A stretch of DNA of 64,000 bases, taken from Lutibacter oricola (GTDB lineage: Bacteria > Bacteroidota > Bacteroidia > Flavobacteriales > Flavobacteriaceae). Of the stretch, positions 56,823 through 64,000 are shown piece after piece (position 1 is the first letter of the stretch; every line of letters starts with the position of its first letter). The notes under the pieces are model-generated. The model saw nothing but the letters and a program-made list of their open reading frames with translations. It was not told where the DNA came from and made no database searches. Both the position numbers and the translations under genes were made by a program. Location: the NCBI RefSeq assembly GCF_900106565.1, contig NZ_FNNJ01000003.1, positions 294,410 to 358,409 on the forward strand, written 5' to 3'.

Positions 56823-57893
56823 ATGGCAAATCCATTATTAGGAACATTAATTCATGCAGTAGGTGGAGTAGCAGCTTCAACTTGCTATCTTCCATTACAA
56901 AAAGTAAAAAAATGGTCTTGGGACACTTACTGGCTTTTGCAGGCATCTTTTGCTTGGTTTATTTTTCCGTTTATCATAGGTTTTTTAACTGTACCAAATT
57001 TAATGGATGTTTTTGCCAAGGCAGATACTTCAGTTTTAATTAACGCTACACTTTTAGGTTCTATTTATGGGTTTGGTGGTATGTGTTTTGGGTTGGCTAT
57101 TAGGCATATTGGTTATTCGTTAACTTATACTATTTCAATTGGTATTTCTGCAATTTTAGGAACCATAGTGCCTTTAATTATGCATGGAGAATTAGTTGAA
57201 AAGTATAATGCTCCAGGTGGAAATATTGTGTTTTTAGGAATGTTTTTCGCACTTATAGGAATTGTAATTTGTGGAGTAGCTGGATATAAAAAAGAGAACG
57301 ATTTAAAAGATGTAAAGGTTGAAGGTGCAGAGCCTTTAACTTTTAATATGAAAAAAGGATTAACCTTAACATTAATTGCAGGTATATTGTCTGCTGTTTT
57401 TGGAATTTCTTTGGAAGTAGGTGAGCCACTTTCTGCAATTGCTGATGCAAATGGAGCAGGACAATTTCAAGGTAATGCAAAGTTAATTTTATCTACAGGA
57501 GGAGCTTTTATAACCAACTTAATATGGTTTACAATTGTAGGTCTTAAAAGAGGAACATTAAAACAATTAATAGATGTAAAAGGAATTGGTGTAAGCGCTT
57601 ATTCATTAAATGTTGGAATGTCAATTTTAACAGGAGCTTTATGGTATGGACAGTTTTTCTTTTATGGTATCGGTCATACAAATATGGGTGATTTTGGTTT
57701 TGCTAGTTGGGTAATTCATATGTCTATGTTAATTTTCTTTAGCTACATAGTTGGTATTATAATGAAAGAATGGACACAGGTGACAAAAAAAACGAATACA
57801 ATTTTAATTTTAGCTTTAGTTGTTTTAATAACATCGTTTGTTGTTATGGCTTACGGAACTATGCTAGGTGAAGGAAATATTGGAGGACATTAA
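56823..57893 (+). CDS. RhaT-family sugar/proton symporter
   Basis: A 356-residue, roughly 10-helix inner-membrane permease that aligns along its length by eye with E. coli RhaT: AVGGVAASTCYLPLQKVKKWSWDTYW, MCFGLAIRHIGYSLTYTISIGISAILGT, KKGLTLTLIAGILSAVFGISL and GALWYGQFFFYGIGH. RhaT imports L-rhamnose with protons. No rhamnose isomerase, kinase or aldolase is in the window, so a related 6-deoxysugar or sugar acid is possible. First gene of the plus-strand operon, and the SBP-like gene follows after 21 bp. Confidence 0.92.
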   Translation: MANPLLGTLIHAVGGVAASTCYLPLQKVKKWSWDTYWLLQASFAWFIFPFIIGFLTVPNLMDVFAKADTSVLINATLLGSIYGFGGMCFGLAIRHIGYSLTYTISIGISAILGTIVPLIMHGELVEKYNAPGGNIVFLGMFFALIGIVICGVAGYKKENDLKDVKVEGAEPLTFNMKKGLTLTLIAGILSAVFGISLEVGEPLSAIADANGAGQFQGNAKLILSTGGAFITNLIWFTIVGLKRGTLKQLIDVKGIGVSAYSLNVGMSILTGALWYGQFFFYGIGHTNMGDFGFASWVIHMSMLIFFSYIVGIIMKEWTQVTKKTNTILILALVVLITSFVVMAYGTMLGEGNIGGH

Positions 57894-57914
57894 AAAATAT
57901 TGAAAGAAATAAAA

Positions 57915-59066
57915 ATGAGTACAGAAACAATACAATTAAAAGGAATTACTTGGAACCATAGTAGAGGTTTTACATCAATGGTTGCAACAGCACAGCGTTT
58001 TTCAGAATTAAATCCTAATGTTGAAATTACTTGGGAAAAAAGATCGTTGCAAGCATTTGCTGATGAACCGATTAATGAATTAGCAAAACGTTACGATTTA
58101 TTAATTATCGACCATCCTTGGGCGGGTTTTGCAGGTAAAAACAATGTGATTTTACCTTTAGATGAATATCTTCCAAAAGAATTTATGCAAGATTTGGCTG
58201 ATAATGAAGTTGGACGTTCTCACGAGAGTTATTCTTCAAACGGACATCAATGGGCATTAGCAGTAGATGCAGCAACTCCTGTAGCTTCAAGCAGACCAGA
58301 TATTTTAAAGGAAAAAGGATTAGAATTACCAAAAACATATGATGATTTATTAGCACTTGCTAAAAAAGGATTGGTAATTATGCCAGGAATTCCGCAAGAT
58401 ACTTTAATGAATTTTTATATGATGTGCTGTAATTTAGGTGAAGAAGTTTGTACTTCAAAAGAGCACGTTGTAAGTGAAGAAATTGGTATTCAGGCATTAA
58501 AAATGCTTCGTGAATTAGCTGTAGAAATGGATCCTGCAATTTTTGATTGGAACCCAATTAAAATCTACGAAGCTATGACGCAAACCGATAAATATGCATA
58601 TTGTCCTTGGGCTTACGGATACACAAACTATAGCAGAAATGGATATGCTCGTAAGTTATTGCATTTTCACGATATGGTCGAAATTAATGGAGTTGGTGCA
58701 ATTTCAACTTTAGGTGGAACTGGTTTAGCAGTTTCAGCGGAAACAAAAGAAATTGAAACAGTAATGAAATATGTTGAATATGTTGGTTCTGAAGATTGTC
58801 AGAAAACAGTATTTTTTGATAATGGTGGACAACCAGGTCACAGAAAAGCTTGGTTAGATGAGCATACAAACAATTTAACTGCAAATTTCTTTAAAAACAC
58901 ATTACCTGGTTTGGATAGAGCATTTTTACGTCCTCGTTACAACGGTCATATGTATTTTCAAGATAGAGCAGGAGCACCAATTAGAGAGTATATGATGAAT
59001 GGTGGAGATGAAAAAGCGTTGCTTTCAAAATTAAACGAGTTATATATAAAATCATTAGACATTTAA
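57915..59066 (+). CDS. Solute-binding-protein-like protein without signal peptide (1)
   Basis: A 383-residue protein of the MalE-type (family 1) extracellular solute-binding fold. ATG at 57915 is chosen. A TTG 15 bp upstream is less likely. Motifs of the fold are LLIIDHPWAG, ILPLDEYLPKEFM, KTYDDLLALAKKG and DAMTQTDKYAYCPWAYGY-like middle strands, with STLGGTGLAVS later. The N-terminus (MSTETIQLKGITWNHSRG) has no signal peptide or lipobox, and no ABC permease or ATPase is in the window. It thus appears to be cytoplasmic, which is unusual for this fold. It may act as a sugar or ligand sensor or as an enzyme. Repeat family A follows. Confidence 0.75.
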   Translation: MSTETIQLKGITWNHSRGFTSMVATAQRFSELNPNVEITWEKRSLQAFADEPINELAKRYDLLIIDHPWAGFAGKNNVILPLDEYLPKEFMQDLADNEVGRSHESYSSNGHQWALAVDAATPVASSRPDILKEKGLELPKTYDDLLALAKKGLVIMPGIPQDTLMNFYMMCCNLGEEVCTSKEHVVSEEIGIQALKMLRELAVEMDPAIFDWNPIKIYEAMTQTDKYAYCPWAYGYTNYSRNGYARKLLHFHDMVEINGVGAISTLGGTGLAVSAETKEIETVMKYVEYVGSEDCQKTVFFDNGGQPGHRKAWLDEHTNNLTANFFKNTLPGLDRAFLRPRYNGHMYFQDRAGAPIREYMMNGGDEKALLSKLNELYIKSLDI

Positions 59067-59095
59067 ATGTTAATTGAATAATTGATATGTTGTAC

Positions 59096-59127
59096 GTCAT
59101 TCTGAACTTGTTTCAGAATCTCATCAT
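59096..59127. repeat. Single arm of REP-like repeat family A
   Basis: GTCATTCTGAACTTGTTTCA, continuing GAATCTCATCAT, is identical over its first 24 or more bases to the left arm at 39000. The matching right arm is absent, so this copy is solitary. It lies in the 92-bp gap before the first CoA-transferase. Confidence 0.85.
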
Positions 59128-59158
59128 ATAAGTTCAACTTCATAAAAAACAATATAAA

Positions 59159-60301
59159 ATGAGACCTTTAGAAGGAATAACAGTACTTGAATTTAGTCAA
59201 TTTATGGCTGGGCCATCAGCAGGTTTGCGAATGGCAGATTTGGGAGCTCGAGTTATTAAAATAGAAAGACCCGGAAGTGGTGAAGCAGGAAGAAAAATTG
59301 CTTTAAAAAATCTATTTTTAGATGGAAGTAGTTTGGTGTTTCATACAGCAAATAGAAACAAAGAATCTTATGAAGCAAATTTGAAGGATTCCGAAGATTT
59401 AGAACGAGTAAAAAAACTAATTGAAAAAGCAGATGTAATAACTCATAACTTTCGTCCAGGTGTAATGGAAAAAATAGGGTTAGATTACAAAACGGTTCAA
59501 AAAATTAACCCAAGATTGGTTTATGCAACTGTAACAGGTTATGGAACTGAAGGTGTTTGGGTAAAAAAACCAGGACAAGATTTGTTAGTACAATGTATGT
59601 CTGGTTTTGCTAATCTTTCTGGAAATAAAAATGACAATCCAACTCCAGTTGGCGCAGCAGTTTCTGATATTATTACTGGAACTCATTTGGTGCAGGGAGT
59701 ATTGGCGGCATTAATTAGAAGAGAGAAAACAAAAAAAGGTGCTTGGGTAGAAGTTAGTTTGTTAGAATCTACATTAGATCTTCAGTTTGAGTATTTAACT
59801 ACTTATTTAAACGACGGAAATCAAATTCCTGAAAGAACCGAAAGAGGTTCTGCAAATCCAGCTTTAGGTGCACCTTATGGTGTATATAAAACTAAAAATG
59901 GTTATATTTCTATTGCAATGGGATCTGTTCTAAAATTAGGAGAAACTTTAAATTGTGAAGCACTTTTAGAATATACTAATTCTGAATCGTGGTTTACAAA
60001 TCGTGAAGATATTATGGTGATTTTAAGAGCGTTTTTAGCTGAAAAGAATACTTCAGAATGGTTAGAAATTTTAGAAGCAAATGGAATTTGGTGTTCAGAT
60101 TTATACACCTATAAGCAATTGTTAGATCACGAAGGATACCAAACGTTAAAAATGGATCAAAAACTGAATTTGTTATCAGGTGAAGAAGTTCATACAACAC
60201 GTTGTCCTATAAGATTGAATGACGAACGAGTGTACAGCCCTAAACCAGCACCACGTGTTGGGCAGCATACTGAAGCAATTATTAAAGAATTTAATTTGTA
60301 A
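59159..60301 (+). CDS. Family III (CaiB/BaiF) CoA-transferase, subunit or paralogue 1
   Basis: A 380-residue family III CoA-transferase. The N-terminal fold opens [33 protein letters not shown]. The catalytic Asp expected near residue 169 is Asp170 in AAVSDIITG. Further family blocks are [31 protein letters not shown] and [17 protein letters not shown]. Members exchange CoA between carboxylic acids through an aspartyl-CoA thioester and form interlocked dimers. An adjacent homologue of equal length follows 3 bp later, as in heteromeric enzymes such as BbsEF or SmtAB. The acid substrate is unknown. Confidence 0.92.
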   Translation: MRPLEGITVLEFSQFMAGPSAGLRMADLGARVIKIERPGSGEAGRKIALKNLFLDGSSLVFHTANRNKESYEANLKDSEDLERVKKLIEKADVITHNFRPGVMEKIGLDYKTVQKINPRLVYATVTGYGTEGVWVKKPGQDLLVQCMSGFANLSGNKNDNPTPVGAAVSDIITGTHLVQGVLAALIRREKTKKGAWVEVSLLESTLDLQFEYLTTYLNDGNQIPERTERGSANPALGAPYGVYKTKNGYISIAMGSVLKLGETLNCEALLEYTNSESWFTNREDIMVILRAFLAEKNTSEWLEILEANGIWCSDLYTYKQLLDHEGYQTLKMDQKLNLLSGEEVHTTRCPIRLNDERVYSPKPAPRVGQHTEAIIKEFNL

Positions 60302-60304
60302 AAG

Positions 60305-61447
60305 ATGAAACCGTTAAAAGATATATTAGTAGTTGATTTTAGTCAGTTTTTATCTGCACCTTCATCAACTTTACGTTTGGCTGATTTAGGAGCTAGAGTT
60401 ATTAAAGTAGAACGACCAGAAACAGGAGATATTTGTAGACAATTATATGTTTCAAATGTTAATTTAAATGGTGAGTCTAGTATTTTTAGAGCCATTAATA
60501 GAAATAAAGAGAGTTTTCAAGCTGATTTAAAAATTGAAGCAGATAAAGAACAAGTTTATAAATTAATTGAAAAAGCAGATGTTTTTGTTCATAATTTCCG
60601 TCCAGGAGTTATAGAACGATTAGGGTTTGATTATGAAACTCTTCAGAAAAAAAATCCATCATTAATTTATGGTGAAATTTCAGGATATGGAAAAGAAGGT
60701 CCTTGGAAATCGAAACCAGGACAAGATTTATTGGTTCAATCTTTATCAGGTGTTACATGGTTGAACGGAAATGAAGGAGATCCAACACCAATAGGATTAG
60801 CGTTGGTAGATATTTTATCTGGCGCACATTTAACACAAGGAATACTAGCGTCTATTTATAAAAGGTTAAAAACTGGAGAAGGTACAAAAGTATCGGTAAG
60901 TATGATGGAGTCTATCATAGATTTTCAGTTTGAATCTATTACCACTTTTTATCACGATGGCGGAGCGCCAACTGTACGTCCAAAAAGTAATAGTGCACAC
61001 GCTTATTTAGGAGCTCCATACGGAGTTTATCAAACAAAAAATGGATATCTAGCATTGGCTATGGGTTCTATTCCGTTTTTGGGTGAATTGTTAAGTGCAG
61101 ATGAATTATTGAAATACGAAGATTTTCAGACTTGGTATACACAAAGAGATGAAATTAAAGAAATTTTAGCTTCAACTTTAATGGAAAACACTACGGAACA
61201 TTGGTTGTCTATTTTAGAACCTGCCGATATTTGGTGCGCAAATGTAATGACCTGGGATGTGTTATTTGAACACGATGGATTTAAGGTGTTGAATATGATT
61301 CAAGATGTAAAAATGGGGGATGGTTATGAGTATAAAACAACACGTTGTCCAATAAAAATTGATGGAGAATACTTAACGTCACCTGTAGGTTCACCTGCTT
61401 TAGGTGAACATACAGCAGAAATTACAAAAGAATTAATTGAAAGCTAA
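60305..61447 (+). CDS. Family III (CaiB/BaiF) CoA-transferase, subunit or paralogue 2
   Basis: A 380-residue paralogue of the preceding protein with the same block order ([50 protein letters not shown]). It retains the catalytic Asp as Asp169 in LALVDILSG, so it need not be an inactive partner. The two may form a heterodimer or act on consecutive substrates. The stop overlaps the next start by one base, showing translational coupling with the solute-binding-like gene. Confidence 0.92.
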   Translation: MKPLKDILVVDFSQFLSAPSSTLRLADLGARVIKVERPETGDICRQLYVSNVNLNGESSIFRAINRNKESFQADLKIEADKEQVYKLIEKADVFVHNFRPGVIERLGFDYETLQKKNPSLIYGEISGYGKEGPWKSKPGQDLLVQSLSGVTWLNGNEGDPTPIGLALVDILSGAHLTQGILASIYKRLKTGEGTKVSVSMMESIIDFQFESITTFYHDGGAPTVRPKSNSAHAYLGAPYGVYQTKNGYLALAMGSIPFLGELLSADELLKYEDFQTWYTQRDEIKEILASTLMENTTEHWLSILEPADIWCANVMTWDVLFEHDGFKVLNMIQDVKMGDGYEYKTTRCPIKIDGEYLTSPVGSPALGEHTAEITKELIES

Positions 61448-62682
61448 TGAGTTCAAATAAATTCAGAATAGCAGTCAGAAAATTTGATGCATTTGAAAGT
61501 GCGATTGATAAAATATGGCAATTGTTTTGTAAAAAAACAGGTTGTACTTTAGAGTTGGAAGCTATTCCTCTTGATTTGCATCCTTTGTATGATACTATTT
61601 TAAAAGAAGAAGGATTAAAAAATGGAACTTGGGATGTTTCTTTAATAAATACAGACTGGATTGCTGAAGCGAATGCAACTAATTCTGTAGAAGATTTAAC
61701 TTCTTATATAGTAAAAGATGCACCTCAAGATTTTCCAAATGGATGGTCTAGATCGTTATTATACAAACAAGAGTTTGATGGTAAAACAGTTGGTTTACCA
61801 TTTCACGATGGCCCTGAATGTTTAATTTATAGAAAAGATTTGTTTGAATCTGTTGAAGAAGGTGTAGCTTTTTATGCTAAATACGGTAAACCTTTAGAAA
61901 TTCCGAAAACTTGGAATGACTTAATGCAAGTTGCTGAATTTTTCAATAGACCAGAACAAGATTTATACGGAACAACATTTGCTGCTTTTCCTGATGGGCA
62001 CAATACAGTATTCGATTTTTGTTTACAATTATGGACTAGAAATGGAGAGTTATTTGATGAAAACAAAAACATTAAATTAAACTCTGAAGCTGCTGTTGAA
62101 GGAATGGAATTCTACAGAAAAGCTTTGAAAAACACCGATGCAATTCATCCAGAATCTCGAGATTTTGATTCAGTAAAATCAGGTTTAGCTTTTGCAAATG
62201 GAAATTTAGCAATGATGGTAAATTGGTTTGGTTTTGCTTCTATGTGCGAATTTTTAGAAGATTCAAAAGTAAAAGGGAAAGTAGATATAGCAAATGTTCC
62301 TGCTGGACCAACTGGTGAAGGAACTTCATTAAATGCTTATTGGATGTATGTAATTGGAACTGGTAGTAATCACAAAGAATTAGCCTACGAATTTATCAAA
62401 TTTGCTGTAAATGAAGCGAACGATAAATTGTTAACTTTAGAGGGCGCAATTGGTTGTAGAAAATCTACTTGGCACGATGCTGATGTAAATCGAGAAGTAA
62501 CTTATTATCACAAATTAGAAGAATTACATAAAAAAACACGATCACTTCCTAGAAAAAGTAATTGGTCTGAAATTGCTGATGTTATAGATCAGTTGGTGTT
62601 GGAAGTTATAAATACTTCCGAAGACATTCAGACAATTTTAGATAAAGCACAACAAGAAGTAAATCGTATTGAAAATATATAA
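61447..62682 (+). CDS. Solute-binding-protein-like protein without signal peptide (2)
   Basis: A 411-residue protein with the family 1 solute-binding fold. Motifs include GTWDVSLINTDWIAEA, VEDLTSYIVKDAP, TVGLPFHDGPECLIYRKDLF, IPKTWNDLMQVAEFF and GEGTSLNAYWMYVIGTGSNH. The N-terminus [17 protein letters not shown] is not a signal peptide. It is distantly related to the first SBP-like protein but is not a close copy. Both its start and its stop overlap neighbours by one base, so it is translated as one unit with a CoA-transferase and an oxidoreductase. That tight coupling with cytoplasmic enzymes supports a cytoplasmic role. Confidence 0.75.
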   Translation: MSSNKFRIAVRKFDAFESAIDKIWQLFCKKTGCTLELEAIPLDLHPLYDTILKEEGLKNGTWDVSLINTDWIAEANATNSVEDLTSYIVKDAPQDFPNGWSRSLLYKQEFDGKTVGLPFHDGPECLIYRKDLFESVEEGVAFYAKYGKPLEIPKTWNDLMQVAEFFNRPEQDLYGTTFAAFPDGHNTVFDFCLQLWTRNGELFDENKNIKLNSEAAVEGMEFYRKALKNTDAIHPESRDFDSVKSGLAFANGNLAMMVNWFGFASMCEFLEDSKVKGKVDIANVPAGPTGEGTSLNAYWMYVIGTGSNHKELAYEFIKFAVNEANDKLLTLEGAIGCRKSTWHDADVNREVTYYHKLEELHKKTRSLPRKSNWSEIADVIDQLVLEVINTSEDIQTILDKAQQEVNRIENI

Positions 62683-63755
62683 TGATGGAATTAAAATATA
62701 AACCAGAATTACCAAAAGAAAAGCGACCAATTTATATTATTGGAGCAGGAGGAATTGTTCGTGATGCACATTTACCAGCGTATAAAAATGCTGGTTTTGT
62801 GGTTGAAGGAATTACCAACAGAACAAAAAAGAGAGCAGAAGATTTAGCAGCATCATTTAACATTCCAAATGTGTATAATAATGTTGAAGAAATGGTTGCT
62901 GCAGCGCCAGAAAATGCAGTTTTTGATTTAACACTAATGCCAAACCAGTTTGTAGCAACGTTAGAACTGTTGCCAGATGAAGCTGCGGTTTTAATTCAAA
63001 AACCAATGGGAGATGATTATGAGCAAACATTGGCTATTTTAGAAGTTTGCAGAAGAAAAAAACTAAAAGCCGCAATTAACTGCCAAATGCGTTATGCACC
63101 TTATGTAATGGCTGCAAAGTATTTAATTGAACAAGGTTTAATTGGTGAATTGTACGATTTTGAAGTTCGTTTGTGTTTATATACTCCTTGGGAATATTTT
63201 CCAAATGTGGTAAATCATCCACGTTTAGAAATTCAACAACACAGTATTCATTATATAGATTTAATTCGTTCGTTTTTAGGAAATCCAGGAAAAGTGTATT
63301 CAAAAACATTAAAACATCCTGCAAAACCTATGTCATCTACACGTACAACAACTATTATGGATTATAGTGATAGTATGAGAGCGATTATTAATACTAACCA
63401 CGATCATAATTTTGGAGAGAAAAACCAAGAAAGTTTTGTGAAATGGGAAGGAACGAAAGGAGCCATTAAAGCAAGAATTGGATTGTTGTTAGATTATCCA
63501 AACGGTAAACCAGATTTATTTCAATATTGTATTGTAAAAGAAGGTGAAGAACCAAAATGGGTTGAAGTTGAATTAGAAGGTTCTTGGTTCCCAGATGCTT
63601 TTGTAGGTACAATGGCTTCGTTAATGCGTTATGTTGAAGGTTCTACAGATGAACTGCCAACAAGTGTAGAAGATGTAGTGCATTCTATGGCAATTGTTGA
63701 AGCTGCTTACGAATCTAATAACGAAGGAGGAGTATCTCCAAATTACAATATTTAA
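62682..63755 (+). CDS. Gfo/Idh/MocA-family oxidoreductase
   Basis: A 357-residue NAD(P)-dependent oxidoreductase. The N-terminal Rossmann fold reads RPIYIIGAGGIVRDAHLPAYKNAGF (about 16-40), and the family motif EKP appears as IQKPMGDD (Lys about 107). The substrate domain contains IQQHSIHYIDLIRSFLG, with the His typical of the active site. Members oxidise, reduce or rearrange sugars, sugar acids and inositols. In the operon it would act on the imported sugar before or after CoA activation. A start at 62685 (second ATG) is also possible. Confidence 0.9.
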   Translation: MMELKYKPELPKEKRPIYIIGAGGIVRDAHLPAYKNAGFVVEGITNRTKKRAEDLAASFNIPNVYNNVEEMVAAAPENAVFDLTLMPNQFVATLELLPDEAAVLIQKPMGDDYEQTLAILEVCRRKKLKAAINCQMRYAPYVMAAKYLIEQGLIGELYDFEVRLCLYTPWEYFPNVVNHPRLEIQQHSIHYIDLIRSFLGNPGKVYSKTLKHPAKPMSSTRTTTIMDYSDSMRAIINTNHDHNFGEKNQESFVKWEGTKGAIKARIGLLLDYPNGKPDLFQYCIVKEGEEPKWVEVELEGSWFPDAFVGTMASLMRYVEGSTDELPTSVEDVVHSMAIVEAAYESNNEGGVSPNYNI

Positions 63756-63776
63756 ATAAAATAATTTTCATAAGAA

Positions 63777-64000
63777 ATGAAAGCAACACAATACGAGGGT
63801 AATAAAACCTTCACAGTAATAGAGAAGGAAATCGAAGCTCCAGCTAAGGGAGAAGTACGAATTAAAGTAGCATTTGTAGGAGTTTGTGGAACCGACGTTC
63901 ATATCTATCACGGAATGATGGATAAGCGAGTGAGTATGCCAGAAACTATAGGTCATGAAATGTCAGGAATTATTGACGCAGTTGGAGAAGGAGTTTCAGA
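63777..64000 (+). CDS. Zinc-dependent medium-chain dehydrogenase, N-terminal part (cut by window end)
   Basis: The 74 codons visible encode the N-terminus of a medium-chain alcohol or polyol dehydrogenase. The catalytic zinc motifs are GVCGTDVHIYHG and IGHEMSGIIDAVGEG. The ATG at 63777 is 21 bp after the oxidoreductase stop, so it is probably in the same operon. The VCGTDVH form is typical of sorbitol, threonine or L-fucose/galactitol-type dehydrogenases rather than class III ADH. The rest lies outside the window. Confidence 0.88.
   Translation, partial: MKATQYEGNKTFTVIEKEIEAPAKGEVRIKVAFVGVCGTDVHIYHGMMDKRVSMPETIGHEMSGIIDAVGEGVS

Noticed and set aside
57915..62682. An ABC sugar importer built on the two solute-binding-like proteins
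   Set aside because: Neither has an export signal, and no permease or ATPase gene is present in the window. The tight coupling is to cytoplasmic enzymes.

Overview
The window is low-GC chromosomal DNA from a marine member of the Bacteroidota, most likely the family Flavobacteriaceae. The evidence is: Bacteroidota-type promoters (TTTG, about 20 bp, TAnnTTTG; the best one is at 1266-1297); a TTG-started rpoB; the DUF3467 gene directly after rpoC; many short secreted lipoproteins; and a dense set of genes for red-algal galactans. No phage, insertion sequence, CRISPR array or rRNA operon was seen.

Region 1 (1-14.7 kb) is conserved core: a Xer-type recombinase, the ribosome hibernation factor, tRNA-Thr/Tyr/Gly/Thr, tuf, tRNA-Trp, secE-nusG-rplKAJL-rpoBC and a DUF3467 gene. 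A BtuB-like TonB-dependent receptor and a YCII-domain lipoprotein follow.

Region 2 (17.5-34.9 kb) is a polysaccharide-utilisation block of exported enzymes. The plus-strand run is GH16, a CE2-like SGNH esterase, a carbohydrate-binding lipoprotein and an S1 sulfatase. The minus-strand runs are GH2, a frameshifted small lipoprotein, GH3 and GH43, plus a separate GH43-CBM6. Then come plus-strand GH105, a second GH2 and a DUF6786-like lipoprotein, and a convergent AraC regulator.

Region 3 (35.9-45.6 kb) is a one-carbon/demethylation block. The first half is a corrinoid methyl-transfer operon: a UroD-type methyltransferase, a corrinoid protein, a UroD-thioredoxin fusion, a CobW-type GTPase and a free-standing MetH-activation-like protein. 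The second half is cytochrome P450, ferredoxin, ferredoxin reductase, Zn-alcohol dehydrogenase and an esterase-D-like hydrolase. This second set matches the known marine system that oxidatively demethylates 6-O-methyl-D-galactose from porphyran and removes the formaldehyde. Two mechanistically different ways of handling methyl groups side by side is one of the two most interesting features here.

Region 4 (45.7-64 kb) holds a minus-strand agar operon (MFS sugar porter, GH50, GH16, an apparently cytoplasmic GH2, crotonase, AldA-like aldehyde dehydrogenase, and an N-terminal remnant of a RhaT-like permease) preceded by an IclR regulator. The divergent plus-strand operon encodes a RhaT-family symporter, two solute-binding-protein-like proteins without signal peptides, two adjacent family III (CaiB/BaiF) CoA-transferases, a Gfo/Idh/MocA oxidoreductase and a Zn-dehydrogenase cut by the window end. 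I know of no described pathway with this gene set, and it is the second main candidate for a new system.

Read together, secreted GH16/GH50/GH2/GH3/GH43/GH105, sulfatase and esterase would cut a sulfated, methylated, mixed galactan. The symporters would import small products, the P450 and/or corrinoid modules would remove methyl groups, and the CoA-linked operon would process an unidentified acid or sugar derivative. No SusC/SusD pair lies in the window, so oligosaccharide import across the outer membrane must be encoded elsewhere.
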